The notes: generated by a model not told the origin, from the letters alone. 64,000 nt of DNA from Phaeovulum molybdatiresistens (GCF_023544865.1 NZ_JAMJFX010000002.1:124001-188000); one strand, 5' to 3'. Positions 18,571-28,109 are shown, counted from the first letter of the stretch. Program-made: numbers and translations.

Positions 18571-19271
18571 GCTTTCTTCTGGCAGAAGGGATGACCGGCG
18601 GCTATGGCGCGGCCGATATCCTGCATGGTTGTACGCTGAAGGTTGAAAAGGGCCAGATCGCGGTGATCGTGGGGCCCAATGGCGCCGGCAAGTCGACCGC
18701 AATGAAGGCGGTGTTCGGCATGCTGAAGCTGCGTGCCGGCCATGTGATCCTGGATGGCGAGGATATCACCGCGCTGACGCCGCAGGCGCGGGTGGCCAAG
18801 GGCATGGGCTTTGTCCCGCAGGTCAACAACGTCTTCCCCACCATGTCGGTCGAGGAAAACCTGGAAATGGGCGCCTTTTTGCGGCGCGACGATTTCCGCG
18901 ACACGATGGAGCAGGTCTACGACCTGTTCCCGATCCTGAAGCAAAAGCGCCGTCAGAACGCGGGCGAGCTGTCGGGCGGGCAGCGCCAGCAGGTCGCGGT
19001 GGGCCGCGCGCTGATGACCCGGCCCAAGCTGTTGATGCTGGATGAGCCGACGGCGGGTGTCTCGCCGATCGTGATGGATGAACTGTTCGACCGCATCATC
19101 GAGGTGGCGCGCACCGGGATTTCCATTCTGATGGTGGAACAGAACGCCCGGCAGGCGCTGGAAATCGCCGATATGGGCTATGTCCTGGTGCAGGGCGCGA
19201 ACCGCTATACCGACACCGGGGCCGCGCTGATGGCCGACCCCGAGGTCCGCCGCACCTTCCTGGGGGGCTGA
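18567..19271 (+). CDS. livF: LivF-type ABC transporter ATPase
   Basis: A 234-residue ATPase: Walker A GPNGAGKSTAMKA, signature ELSGGQRQQVAVGRAL, Walker B LLMLDEPTAGVSP and switch VEQNARQAL. GYGAADILHG near the N-terminus is typical of LivF. It starts within the stop of the 19-codon ORF and is followed after one base by the first permease gene. Confidence 0.92.
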   Translation: MSFLLAEGMTGGYGAADILHGCTLKVEKGQIAVIVGPNGAGKSTAMKAVFGMLKLRAGHVILDGEDITALTPQARVAKGMGFVPQVNNVFPTMSVEENLEMGAFLRRDDFRDTMEQVYDLFPILKQKRRQNAGELSGGQRQQVAVGRALMTRPKLLMLDEPTAGVSPIVMDELFDRIIEVARTGISILMVEQNARQALEIADMGYVLVQGANRYTDTGAALMADPEVRRTFLGG

Positions 19272-19272
19272 G

Positions 19273-20280
19273 ATGGATATTCTGAACGCGCTGGTCGCAC
19301 TTTTGAATTTCGTGGTGATCCCCGCGACCGCCTATGGCGCGCAGTTGGCGCTGGGGGCGCTGGGGGTGACGCTGATCTATGGCATCTTGCGGTTTTCCAA
19401 CTTTGCCCATGGCGACACGATGGCCTTTGGCACGGCGATGACCATTCTGGTGACCTGGGCGCTGCAGGCGGCGGGCATCACGCTGGGCCCCTTGCCCACG
19501 GCGCTGCTGGCGCTGCCCTTCGCGATTGCGCTGACGGCGGGGCTGGTGCTGGCGACCGACCGGGTGGTCTATGACTATTACCGTCGGGTCCGGGCGGCGC
19601 CGGTGATCCTGGTGATGGTGTCGGTCGGGGTGATGTTCGTGATGAACGGCCTGACCCGCTTTGTCATCGGCGTGGATGAGATCAACTTTGCCGATGGCGC
19701 GCGCTTCGTGATTTCCGCGCGCGGGTTCCGCGAGGCGACGGGCCTGGCCGAGCCGCTGACGCTGCGCAGTTCGCAGCTGATCACGCTGATCACCGCGGCG
19801 CTGGTGGTCTGGGCGCTGTTCTGGTTCCTGGGCCGCACCCGCACCGGCAAGTCGATGCGCGCCTTCTCGGACAATGAGGATCTGGCGCTGTTGTCGGGGA
19901 TCAACCCGAATCGCGTGGTCGCCGTCACCTGGATCATCGCGGCGGCGCTGGCGACCACCGCCGGCACGTTGTACGGGCTGGATAAATCCTTCAAGGCCTT
20001 CAACTATTTTCAGCTGCTGCTGCCGATCTTCGCGGCGGCCGTGGTGGGCGGTCTGGGCAGCCCGGTGGGTGCCATCGCCGGCGGCTTCGTCATCGCCTTT
20101 TCCGAGGTGGGCGTGACCTATGCCTGGAAGAAGGTGGCGGGCTATCTGATCCCTGCCTGGCAGCCCGAGGGGTTGCTGCAGCTTCTGTCTACTGAATACA
20201 AATTCGCCGTCAGCTTCGCGATCCTGATCATCGTGCTGCTGTTCAAGCCGACGGGTCTGTTCAAGGGGAAAGCGGTATGA
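19273..20280 (+). CDS. livH: LivH-type ABC permease
   Basis: A 335-residue inner-membrane permease with about eight hydrophobic segments. Family motifs are ALGALGVTLIYGILRFSNFAHGD near the N-terminus and AFSDNEDLALLSGIN in the cytoplasmic coupling loop. Its stop overlaps the start of the next permease by ATGA. It forms the membrane channel with LivM. Confidence 0.9.
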   Translation: MDILNALVALLNFVVIPATAYGAQLALGALGVTLIYGILRFSNFAHGDTMAFGTAMTILVTWALQAAGITLGPLPTALLALPFAIALTAGLVLATDRVVYDYYRRVRAAPVILVMVSVGVMFVMNGLTRFVIGVDEINFADGARFVISARGFREATGLAEPLTLRSSQLITLITAALVVWALFWFLGRTRTGKSMRAFSDNEDLALLSGINPNRVVAVTWIIAAALATTAGTLYGLDKSFKAFNYFQLLLPIFAAAVVGGLGSPVGAIAGGFVIAFSEVGVTYAWKKVAGYLIPAWQPEGLLQLLSTEYKFAVSFAILIIVLLFKPTGLFKGKAV

Positions 20281-21608
20281 GCCTTCGTCAACCCGACGCC
20301 GCCGCGGGCGGCCGCCTGCGCGCGCCACTGCTGTTTGCCGCCATGGCAGCCCTGGTCGCGATCGAGGCCGCCACGGGCGGCTGGAACACCGCGCTGGGCA
20401 TCGTCAACATGGGCCTGATCTCGGCCGTGCTGGCACTGGGCGTCAACATGCAATGGGGCTATGCGGGCCTGTTCAACACCGGCATCGTGGGCTTTCTGGC
20501 GCTGGGCGGTCTGGCCCCGGTGCTGATCGCGATGCCGCCGACGCCTGGCGCCTTTGCCGGCGGCGGGCCTGGCATCGCGCTGGCCGCGCTGGTTGCGCTG
20601 GCCAGTGTTATCGCCGCCATCGCCGTCAATCGCCGCCTGCGCGGCCGGCCGCGCGCGATCGCGATCATCGCGATCCTGGTCGCGGGCTTCTTCGCCTATC
20701 GGGCGCTTTTTGATCGCGCCGTGGCGGTAATCCAGGCCATCAATCCCTCAGCCCAGGGCAATCTGGGCGGGCTCGGCCTGCCGGTGCTGCTGGCCTGGCC
20801 GGTGGGGGCCCTGTTTGCCGCAGGCGCCGCCTGGATCATCGGCAAGACCGCGCTGGGCCTGCGCTCGGACTATCTGGCGATTGCCACGCTGGGCATCGGC
20901 GAGATCATCGTGGCCGTCCTGCGCAATGAGGAATGGCTGTCCCGCGGCGTGATGAACGTGAACGGCATCCCCCGACCCTGGCCCGTCCCCTATGAGGTGC
21001 AGCTTCAGGCCGACCCCGCCTTCGTCAGCCGCATGGCGGGCCTGGGCGTCGATCCGGTCACCGGCTCCACCATCATGGTCAAGCTGCTTTATACCGGGCT
21101 GTTCCTGGTCGTGCTGCTGGCGCTGATCTGGGCCGCGCAGATGGCGCTGAAATCGCCCTGGGGTCGGATGATGCGCGCGATCCGCGACAATGAAATCGCC
21201 GCCGCCGCCATGGGCAAGGATGTCACCCGCCGCCACCTGCAGATCTTCGTGATCGGCTCGGCCGTCTGCGGGCTGGCGGGCGCGATGATGATCACGTTGG
21301 ATGGCCAGATGACGCCGGGCAGCTACAACCCGCTGCGCTACACCTTCCTGATCTGGGTGATGGTGATCGTGGGCGGATCGGGCAACAACTGGGGCTCGGT
21401 TCTGGGCGGCATGCTGATCTGGTATCTGTGGATCAAGGCCGAGGCCTGGGGCCCGGTGCTGATGTCCTTCCTCACCGCGGGCATGGCCGAAGGTGCGCTG
21501 AAATCGCACCTGCTCGATTCGGCGGCGCATATGCGGCTTTTCACCATGGGGCTGATCCTGCTTCTGGTGCTGCGCTTCGCGCCGCGCGGGCTTCTGCCCG
21601 AAAAATGA
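20277..21608 (+). CDS. livM: LivM-type ABC permease
   Basis: A 443-residue permease, longer than typical LivM because of an extra hydrophobic N-terminal region and an insert near residues 90-160. Motifs include WGYAGLFNTGIVGFLALG, LRSDYLAIATLGIGEI and the coupling loop MRAIRDNEIAAAAMGKD. It ends the ABC operon; a GC-rich hairpin of the dispersed repeat family follows within 40 bases and can serve as terminator. Confidence 0.9.
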   Translation: MSLRQPDAAAGGRLRAPLLFAAMAALVAIEAATGGWNTALGIVNMGLISAVLALGVNMQWGYAGLFNTGIVGFLALGGLAPVLIAMPPTPGAFAGGGPGIALAALVALASVIAAIAVNRRLRGRPRAIAIIAILVAGFFAYRALFDRAVAVIQAINPSAQGNLGGLGLPVLLAWPVGALFAAGAAWIIGKTALGLRSDYLAIATLGIGEIIVAVLRNEEWLSRGVMNVNGIPRPWPVPYEVQLQADPAFVSRMAGLGVDPVTGSTIMVKLLYTGLFLVVLLALIWAAQMALKSPWGRMMRAIRDNEIAAAAMGKDVTRRHLQIFVIGSAVCGLAGAMMITLDGQMTPGSYNPLRYTFLIWVMVIVGGSGNNWGSVLGGMLIWYLWIKAEAWGPVLMSFLTAGMAEGALKSHLLDSAAHMRLFTMGLILLLVLRFAPRGLLPEK

Positions 21609-21614
21609 CCCTCG

Positions 21615-21669
21615 GGCTTCTTCTTGGCTGAAATACTCCGGGGGGTCCGGGGGGCAGCGCCCCCCCGGC
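21615..21669. repeat. Dispersed intergenic repeat, copy 2
   Basis: GGCTTCTTCTTGGCTGAAATACTCCGGGGGG followed by a hairpin GGGGGGC-AGC-GCCCCCC. The core matches the copy at 8564-8640. It separates livM from guaA, both on the plus strand, and probably terminates the ABC operon. Confidence 0.7.
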
Positions 21670-21707
21670 CTCTTGCATTAAACCCAAGCCCCGCCTATTC
21701 CCCCCAC

Positions 21708-23267
21708 ATGACACAGCACCAGCGCCTCCTCATCATCGACTTCGGCTCCCAGGTCACGCAGCTGATTGCGCGGCGCCTGCGCGAATTGAACGTCTATTGC
21801 GAAATCCATCCCTTCCAGAAGGTGACGGAACAGACGATCCGCGACATGGCTCCGCGGGCCGTGATCCTGTCGGGCGGCCCCGCCTCGGTGACCGAGGACG
21901 GCAGCCCCCGCGCGCCGCAGGCGCTGTTTGACATGGGCCTGCCGATCTTCGGCATCTGCTATGGCCAGCAGGTGATGATGACCCAGCTGGGCGGCCGCGT
22001 CGAATCCGGCCACCATGCCGAATTCGGCCGCGCCTATGTCACCCCGGCCGAGGGGCATCGCACCGACGGCATCTTTGCGGGCCTGTTCGAAACCGGCCGC
22101 GAGGAAGTGTGGATGAGCCACGGCGACCGGGTCACTGCACTGGCCCCGGGTTTCGAGGTGATCGGCACCTCGCCCAACGCGCCCTATGCCATGATCGCGG
22201 ACGAGGCGCGCCGCTTCTACGCCGTGCAATTCCACCCCGAGGTGCACCACACCCCGAACGGCCGCCGCATGCTGGAAAACTTCCTGCGCATCGCGGGCTT
22301 CACCGGCGACTGGACCATGGCCTCCTACCGCGACGACGCGATTGCCAAGATCCGCGCACAGGTCGGTGACAAGCGGGTGATCTGCGGCCTGTCGGGCGGG
22401 GTCGACAGCTCCGTCGCCGCCGTCCTGATCCATGAGGCGATCGGCGATCAGCTCACCTGCGTCTTCGTCGACCACGGCCTGCTGCGTCAGGGCGAGGCGG
22501 AAGAGGTCGTCACCATGTTCCGCGACAATTACAACATTCCGCTGATCCATGCGGATGAAAGCGAATTGTTCCTGAGTGAACTGGACGGCGTTTCCGACCC
22601 GGAAACCAAGCGCAAGACCATCGGCCGTCTGTTCATCGACGTCTTCCAAAAATATGCCAATCAGATCGACGGCGCAGAATTCCTGGCGCAAGGCACACTC
22701 TACCCCGATGTGATCGAATCGGTCAGCTTTTCGGGCGGGCCCTCGGTCACGATCAAGTCGCACCACAACGTCGGCGGCCTGCCGGAAAAGATGGGCCTGA
22801 AACTGGTCGAACCGCTGCGCGAGCTGTTCAAGGACGAGGTCCGCGCCCTTGGCCGCGAACTCGGCCTGCCCGACAGCTTCATCGGCCGCCATCCCTTCCC
22901 CGGTCCCGGCCTCGCGATCCGCTGCCCCGGCGAGATCACCCGCGAAAAGCTGGACATCCTGCGCAAGGCCGATGCGGTCTATATTGACCAGATCCGCAAG
23001 CACGGTCTTTACGACGACATCTGGCAAGCCTTCGTCGCGATCCTGCCGGTCAAGACCGTGGGCGTGATGGGCGACGGCCGCACCTACGACTATGCCTGCG
23101 CGCTGCGCGCGGTCACCTCGGTTGATGGGATGACGGCGGATTATTACCCCTTCACCCATGAATTCCTGGGCGAAACCGCAACCCGCATCATCAACGAGGT
23201 CAAGGGCATCAACCGCGTGACCTACGACATCACCTCAAAGCCGCCAGGCACGATTGAATGGGAGTGA
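21708..23267 (+). CDS. guaA: GMP synthase (glutamine-hydrolysing)
   Basis: A 519-residue enzyme converting XMP to GMP with glutamine and ATP. The class I glutamine amidotransferase domain has the catalytic Cys in GICYGQQVM and His in [10 protein letters not shown]; the ATP-pyrophosphatase domain has [12 protein letters not shown]; the dimerisation domain ends KPPGTIEWE as in all GuaA. The start [13 protein letters not shown] at 21708 fits the family, but the upstream stretch is C-rich with no ribosome-binding site, so initiation may be leaderless or from a very short leader. Confidence 0.97.
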   Translation: MTQHQRLLIIDFGSQVTQLIARRLRELNVYCEIHPFQKVTEQTIRDMAPRAVILSGGPASVTEDGSPRAPQALFDMGLPIFGICYGQQVMMTQLGGRVESGHHAEFGRAYVTPAEGHRTDGIFAGLFETGREEVWMSHGDRVTALAPGFEVIGTSPNAPYAMIADEARRFYAVQFHPEVHHTPNGRRMLENFLRIAGFTGDWTMASYRDDAIAKIRAQVGDKRVICGLSGGVDSSVAAVLIHEAIGDQLTCVFVDHGLLRQGEAEEVVTMFRDNYNIPLIHADESELFLSELDGVSDPETKRKTIGRLFIDVFQKYANQIDGAEFLAQGTLYPDVIESVSFSGGPSVTIKSHHNVGGLPEKMGLKLVEPLRELFKDEVRALGRELGLPDSFIGRHPFPGPGLAIRCPGEITREKLDILRKADAVYIDQIRKHGLYDDIWQAFVAILPVKTVGVMGDGRTYDYACALRAVTSVDGMTADYYPFTHEFLGETATRIINEVKGINRVTYDITSKPPGTIEWE

Positions 23268-23332
23268 TCCCGGCCTCGGCCTAAGTCCCGTCCTTCGATC
23301 AAACCCGGGCTTTTTGATGAAATGCGTCGGGT

Positions 23333-23363
23333 GGGGGCTCTGCCCCCGCTCGCTGACGCGAGC
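23333..23363 (+). terminator. Twin hairpins downstream of guaA
   Basis: Two adjacent stems, GGGGGC-TCT-GCCCCC (23333-23347) and GCTCGC-TGAC-GCGAGC (23348-23363), lie after the guaA stop. With the repeat copies that follow they separate the convergent guaA and aroB genes. Confidence 0.55.
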
Positions 23364-23467
23364 CCCCCCGAGGTATTTTTCGCAAGATGGAAGCGGCAGG
23401 GCGCCGTTCGTTTCATCTTGCCACAAATACCTTGGGGTGAATTGGCGCCAGCCAAGAGGGGCAAAGC
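23362..23467. repeat. Dispersed intergenic repeat, two copies head to head
   Basis: The first arm CCCCGAGGTATTTTTCGCAAGATG (23367-23389) and the second arm CATCTTGCCACAAATACCTTGGGG (23414-23437) are imperfect inverted copies of the element seen at 8564 and 21615; the second continues with TGAATTGGCG as copy 1 does. Between guaA (+) and aroB (-) the pair could fold into one long hairpin and terminate both transcripts. Confidence 0.65.
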
Positions 23468-23470
23468 CCC

Positions 23471-24583
23471 TTAGCCCCGCCCCGCCAGCGCGTCATTCAG
23501 CAGGGTTTTCAGCACATCGCGCGGCACATCCGATGTCACAAACGCCGCGCCGATGCCGCGGGCGAGGATGAAGCGCATCTTGCCGTCCAGCACCTTCTTG
23601 TCCTGCGCCATCAGGGCGATCAGCGCCTCGGCATCGGGAAGATCGCCGGGGATGTCGGCCAGATCGACCTTCATGCCCATCTGCGCCAGATGTGCGCGCA
23701 CGCGGCTGGGGGCTTCCTGCGAACACAGGCCCAGGCGCTGCGACAGTTCAAACGCCAGCACGCAGCCGATCGCCACGCCCTCGCCATGCAGCAGCCGGTC
23801 GGAATAGCCGGTCGCGGATTCCAGCGCGTGGCAGAAGGTGTGGCCAAGGTTCAAAAGCGCGCGGTCGCCCTCTTCGGTTTCGTCACGCTCGACGATCTCG
23901 GCCTTCATCTGCACCGAGCGCGTGACCGCATGCAGCCGCGCCGCCTTGTCGCCTGCGGCCAGCCGGGGACCGTTCGCCTCGAGCCAGTCGAAGAAGGCCG
24001 CATCGCCCAGCAGGCCGTATTTCACCACCTCGCCATAGCCTGACAGGAAATCCCGCCGCGGCAGGCTGTCCAGCAGGTCGATATCCGCCAGCACCAAGCT
24101 GGGCTGGTGAAACGCGCCGATCAGGTTCTTGCCGTGGGGGGAATTGATGCCGGTCTTGCCGCCGACCGAGCTGTCGACCTGGGCCAGCAACGTTGTGGGG
24201 ATCTGCACGAAGCGCACGCCGCGGCGCAGGACGGCCGCGGCAAAGCCCACCAGATCGCCGATCACGCCGCCGCCGAAGGCAATCACGACATCCTTGCGCT
24301 CGACCTTTTGTTCCAGAAGCCATTCGACGGTGCGGGAAAATTCGGGCCAGCCCTTGGTCGCCTCGCCCGCGGGCAGCGACAGGCTGACCATCTCGATATC
24401 ACCAAGGCCTGCGCGCAGCGCCTCAAGGTGCAGCGGGCCGACGGTTTCATCAGTCACCACCGCCACGCGCGGGCGGCGCAGCAGCGGCGCGATTTCCGCG
24501 CCCGCGCGCGCCAGAAGCCCGGTGCCGATGCGCACCTCATAGGATCGTTCGCCCAGGTTCACCGCCACCGTTTCGCGCATCAT
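23471..24583 (-). CDS. aroB: 3-Dehydroquinate synthase
   Basis: A 370-residue NAD- and metal-dependent enzyme that cyclises DAHP to 3-dehydroquinate. Hallmarks are VVIAFGGGVIGDLVGFAAAVLRRG, QIPTTLLAQVDSSVGGKTGIN, RDFLSGYGEVVKYG and LLNLGHTFCHALE. The ATG at 24583 overlaps the aroK stop (ATGA), the usual coupled aroK-aroB order. GGGGGA precedes it. Confidence 0.96.
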   Translation of the reverse strand: MMRETVAVNLGERSYEVRIGTGLLARAGAEIAPLLRRPRVAVVTDETVGPLHLEALRAGLGDIEMVSLSLPAGEATKGWPEFSRTVEWLLEQKVERKDVVIAFGGGVIGDLVGFAAAVLRRGVRFVQIPTTLLAQVDSSVGGKTGINSPHGKNLIGAFHQPSLVLADIDLLDSLPRRDFLSGYGEVVKYGLLGDAAFFDWLEANGPRLAAGDKAARLHAVTRSVQMKAEIVERDETEEGDRALLNLGHTFCHALESATGYSDRLLHGEGVAIGCVLAFELSQRLGLCSQEAPSRVRAHLAQMGMKVDLADIPGDLPDAEALIALMAQDKKVLDGKMRFILARGIGAAFVTSDVPRDVLKTLLNDALAGRG

Positions 24584-25263
24584 TCCCCCTTTGTCGCAAA
24601 GGCCCCGGGCTGCGCGCGCAGCGCGGCGATGACCTTGTGCGCCATATCCTCGATCGACAGGCCGGGCTGTGCCTCGACCACCACCTGCGCCAGCGCATAG
24701 ACCGGTTCGCGGTCCGCCAGAAGCCGCGCGAGCGTGCCCTTTGGGTCAGACGTGCGCAACAGCGGCCGGGTGTTCTTGTGCCGGACCCGGTTCCACAGCA
24801 GGTCCAGGTCGGCCTTCAGCCAGACCGACACCCCCCGTTCGGCGATGGCGGCGCGGTTGCGTTCGGCCATGAAGGCCCCGCCCCCGGTCGAAACCACCGC
24901 CGGGACCCCCGCCAGCAGCCGCGCCAGCACCTCTGATTCGCGGTCGCGGAAGAACGGTTCCCCGTCGCGGGCAAAGATTTCGCTGACCGACATCTGCGCG
25001 GCGCGTTCGATTTCCTCATCGCTGTCCAGGAAGGGCACGCCCAGAAGGCGCGCCAGCGCCGTGCCGACCGCGGTCTTGCCAGAGCCCATCATCCCCACAA
25101 GCACCACCGGCCGTGTCAGGCGCAGCCCGCCATCTTGCGCAAAGTCCGGTCCCCTCGGCCCCGATCCCGCCTGCGATCCTGACTGCGCCACGCGCCCGCC
25201 CCCTGCCTTGCCCTGCGCGGTCCCCCGCTGATGGGCGGGCGCTTGCGCAATCGTGATTTTCAT
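24580..25263 (-). CDS. aroK: Shikimate kinase
   Basis: A 227-residue enzyme phosphorylating shikimate. Walker A is VGMMGSGKTAVG, the shikimate-binding Asp lies in FLDSDEEIE, and STGGGAFM and RPLLRT are present. Compared with E. coli AroK (about 173 residues) it has a 50-residue Gly/Ala/Gln-rich N-terminal extension before LTRPVVLVG. The ATG at 25263 with AGGG upstream was chosen; shorter starts are possible because the extension looks unstructured. Confidence 0.92.
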   Translation of the reverse strand: MKITIAQAPAHQRGTAQGKAGGGRVAQSGSQAGSGPRGPDFAQDGGLRLTRPVVLVGMMGSGKTAVGTALARLLGVPFLDSDEEIERAAQMSVSEIFARDGEPFFRDRESEVLARLLAGVPAVVSTGGGAFMAERNRAAIAERGVSVWLKADLDLLWNRVRHKNTRPLLRTSDPKGTLARLLADREPVYALAQVVVEAQPGLSIEDMAHKVIAALRAQPGAFATKGE

Positions 25264-25299
25264 CGCCCTGAATGGCGTGATCTTCCGCGAAATGCCATA

Positions 25300-25305
25300 T
25301 ATAAT
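25300..25305 (+). promoter_or_regulatory. Possible -10 element (TATAAT) in the aroK divergent gap
   Basis: An exact TATAAT sits 56 bases before the 45-residue membrane protein gene in an AT-rich patch. No good -35 is found 17 bases upstream, so the assignment is tentative. Confidence 0.3.
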
Positions 25306-25361
25306 CGCACCACTTCGGCACGGAACAGGCCGCGTCACAAGCGGCCGGAAAGAAAGAACTC

Positions 25362-25499
25362 ATGGGGCGCATCTTCAAGGCTATCGTGATCCTGGTCCTT
25401 CTCGCGGCGCTTGGCGTCGTGGGCTATGCCTATCTGGGGGACATGTCGCCCGAACGGCAGGAACAAAGGCTTGAGGTGGATCTGAATGGGGCGGGCTGA
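25362..25499 (+). CDS. 45-residue single-helix membrane protein
   Basis: MGRIFKAIVILVLLAALGVVG forms one transmembrane helix, followed by a short charged tail (SPERQEQRLEVDL) that should face the periplasm. GGAAAGAAAG precedes the ATG. Its end overlaps the start of the next gene by 14 bases, so the two are probably translated together. Function unknown; the placement between aroK and xerD suggests a conserved envelope block. Confidence 0.7.
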   Translation: MGRIFKAIVILVLLAALGVVGYAYLGDMSPERQEQRLEVDLNGAG

Positions 25500-27108
25500 T
25501 CCCGGCCCGCACCGATCCCCCGGCCGGGCCGCCACCGCGCGCGGGCGACGGGGCTTGGTGCTTGCCCTGGCAGGCTGCCTTCAAGGCCTGCCCGTTCTGG
25601 CGCAGGACAGCGCGCCGATGTCGGCAATCGACTGGCTGTCGCGATCGGTCCTGACGCCCGCCGCCGCGCCCCAGATCCGGGGCGGTTACGCCGTGGCCCT
25701 GCCCGAGCCGCCCACCAGCAGCGGCGCCGCGATCGATCCGGTTCTGGTCACGCCGCTGGATCGGGCCGGGCTGAACGGGCTGGGGCTGTTGCCTGCCGCG
25801 CGCACCGGGCTGCCGCGCGACCTGTGGGGGCAGACGCCCGAGCCGGTTCTGGCGCAAAAACTGGCGCTGGACCGGGTCGAGACGCTGCCCGCGATCCAGG
25901 CGTTTTTGCTGATGCTGCTGGTGGCCGAATTCGACCCGCCCCGCATCCCCGACCCCGAGGCGCGCGATCTGCTGTTTCTGGCCCGCATCGACCGGCTTCT
26001 GGCCCTGGGCGCGCTGGAACCGGCGCTGGCGATGCTGGACCTGGCCGGCGCGCGCAGCCCCGAGGTGTTCCGCCGTCGCTTCGATGTGGAACTGTTGCTG
26101 GGCCATGAGGATCGCGCCTGCGCGATCATGGGCACGGCGGCGGGCATCGCGCCGTCGTTCCCCGCGCGGATCTTTTGCCTGGCGCGGCGCGGCGACTGGA
26201 ACGCGGCGGCGCTGTCGCTGGGCACCGGGCGCAGCCTTGGCCATATCGACGCGGAGATGTCGGCGCTGCTGGAACGCTTCCTGGACCCCGAACTGGCCGA
26301 GGAAGAGGGCGACCTGCCGCCGCCGGCCCACCCCTCGCCGCTGGTCTTTCGCATGATGGAGGCGATCGGCCAGCCGATGCCCACCACGTCCCTGCCGGTC
26401 GCCTTTTCGCAGGCCGATCTGCGCGCCAATACCGGCTGGAAGGCGCGGATCGAGGCGGGTGAGCGGCTGGCGCGGATGGGGGTGCTGGACCCCAACCAGT
26501 TGCTGGGGCTTTACACCGAACGTCAGGCCGCGGCCTCGGGCGGGGTCTGGGCGCGGGTGGCGGCGGTTGCGCGGCTGGATCAGGCGGTCGCGGCGGGCGA
26601 TCCCGATGCGGTGGCCGCCGCCCTGCCCGCGGCGCATGCGGCGATGGCCGCGCAGGGGCTGACCCCGGTTCTGTCGGCGCTTTACGCGCGCCCCCTGGCC
26701 TCGCTGGAACTTGAGGGGGCGGCGGGCGCGCTGGCCTTCCGGCTGGGCCTGCTAAGCGAGGATTACGAAACCCTGGCCCGGATGCGCGCCCCCGCCGATC
26801 CGGCCGAGGCGTTTCTGATCGCTTTGGCCGAGGGCCGCACCGCGCAGATGGATGCCGCCGACGCCTTGGGCCAGACCTTGAAAGAGGTCTTTGACGCCCC
26901 CGTCACCGCGGCGCCCGATCCCTATCGCGCGATCCTGCCCGACCGGCTGGGCGAGGCGCTTCTGGCGGCGATCGACGACATCACCGAAGGCGCGCGCGGC
27001 GATTACCGCCGCCTTGGCGCGGGGCTGCGGATGCTGCGCTTTGCGGGGTTGGAAACGCTGGCCCGGCGCAGCGCGCTGGAACTGATGGTGCTGGGGGCGC
27101 GCGGATGA
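25486..27108 (+). CDS. Conserved exported hypothetical protein, helical repeat-like
   Basis: 540 residues; an arginine-rich N-terminus leads into a signal-like helix (GLVLALAGCLQGLPVLAQ), so it is probably periplasmic, or a lipoprotein if LAGC is a lipobox (L-A-G-C is a good match). The rest is alanine- and leucine-rich with repeated helical hairpins resembling a TPR/Sel1-like solenoid, for example residues 150-230. No catalytic motif is visible. It overlaps the 45-residue membrane protein upstream and xerD downstream (ATGA). Confidence 0.7.
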   Translation: MGRADPGPHRSPGRAATARGRRGLVLALAGCLQGLPVLAQDSAPMSAIDWLSRSVLTPAAAPQIRGGYAVALPEPPTSSGAAIDPVLVTPLDRAGLNGLGLLPAARTGLPRDLWGQTPEPVLAQKLALDRVETLPAIQAFLLMLLVAEFDPPRIPDPEARDLLFLARIDRLLALGALEPALAMLDLAGARSPEVFRRRFDVELLLGHEDRACAIMGTAAGIAPSFPARIFCLARRGDWNAAALSLGTGRSLGHIDAEMSALLERFLDPELAEEEGDLPPPAHPSPLVFRMMEAIGQPMPTTSLPVAFSQADLRANTGWKARIEAGERLARMGVLDPNQLLGLYTERQAAASGGVWARVAAVARLDQAVAAGDPDAVAAALPAAHAAMAAQGLTPVLSALYARPLASLELEGAAGALAFRLGLLSEDYETLARMRAPADPAEAFLIALAEGRTAQMDAADALGQTLKEVFDAPVTAAPDPYRAILPDRLGEALLAAIDDITEGARGDYRRLGAGLRMLRFAGLETLARRSALELMVLGARG

Positions 27109-28109
27109 CCGCCGATGCAGCCCCCGATCCCGCGCCCGACCGGCCCCTTGGCGCCGATGACCGGCGCTGGATCGCCACCTTTCTGGAAGCCCAGGCCGCC
27201 GAGGCGGGGGCTGCGCGCAACACCATCCTGGCCTATGGCCGCGATCTGGCCGATGCGGCGGGCTGGCTGGCCCATCGCGGCCATGATTTCGCCCGCGCCG
27301 GGCGGGATGAGATCGAGGCCTATCTGATTTCCTGCGAGGCGCAGGGCCTGTCGCGGGCGACGCGGGCGCGCCGGCTGGCCTCGATCCGCCAGCTTTACCG
27401 TTTTGCCTATGAGGAAGGCTGGCGCGCCGACAATCCCGCGATCCGCATCACCGGGCCGGGCCGGGACAAGCGGCTGCCCAAGACGCTTGGCATCGATGAG
27501 GTCGAGGCGCTGCTGGCCGCGGCGCGCGATCAAGGCCGCAACCCGGCCGAACAAGCCCGCAACCGTTGCCTGATGGAACTGCTGTATGCCACCGGGATGC
27601 GGGTGTCGGAACTGGTTACCCTGCCGGTGGCCGCGGCGCGCGGCGATCCGCGGGTGCTGCTGATCCGGGGCAAGGGGTCGAAGGAACGCATCGTGCCGCT
27701 GTCGCCGCCCGCGCGCGCGGCGCTGGCCGACTGGCTTGGCCTGCGCGACGCCGCCGAGGAGGCGGCACGGCTGCGCCACAGGCAGGCGCCGTCGCGCTTT
27801 TTGTTCCCGTCATCGGGACGCGACGGGCATCTGACGCGGCAGGGGTTTCACGCGCTGTTGAAGGATATCGCGGTGGCCGCCGGGATTTCGCCCGCGCGGG
27901 TGACGCCGCATGTGCTGCGCCATGCCTTCGCCACCCATCTGCTGCAAGGCGGGGCGGATCTGCGCGCGATCCAGATGTTGCTGGGCCATGCCGATCTGTC
28001 GACCACGGAGATCTACACCCATGTCCTGGACGAACGGCTGAAGGATCTGGTGCTGACCCACCACCCGCTGGCCCGTGACCCCGAGGCCCCGCCCCAAGCC
28101 GGACGCTGA
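27105..28109 (+). CDS. xerD: Site-specific tyrosine recombinase
   Basis: A 334-residue Xer recombinase that resolves chromosome dimers at dif with its XerC partner. The N-terminal SAM-like core-binding domain (about residues 20-110) is followed by the catalytic domain with Arg in YATGMRVSELVTL, Lys in RGKGSKER, HxxR in HVLRHAFATHLL, the second His in LLGHADLSTTEIY and the nucleophilic Tyr in IYTHV. XerD rather than XerC is chosen by overall pattern. It overlaps the preceding gene by ATGA. Confidence 0.9.
   Translation: MTADAAPDPAPDRPLGADDRRWIATFLEAQAAEAGAARNTILAYGRDLADAAGWLAHRGHDFARAGRDEIEAYLISCEAQGLSRATRARRLASIRQLYRFAYEEGWRADNPAIRITGPGRDKRLPKTLGIDEVEALLAAARDQGRNPAEQARNRCLMELLYATGMRVSELVTLPVAAARGDPRVLLIRGKGSKERIVPLSPPARAALADWLGLRDAAEEAARLRHRQAPSRFLFPSSGRDGHLTRQGFHALLKDIAVAAGISPARVTPHVLRHAFATHLLQGGADLRAIQMLLGHADLSTTEIYTHVLDERLKDLVLTHHPLARDPEAPPQAGR

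Noticed and set aside
21678..23159. 493-codon minus-strand frame opposite guaA
   Set aside because: Mirror of the guaA codon pattern; guaA is unmistakable.
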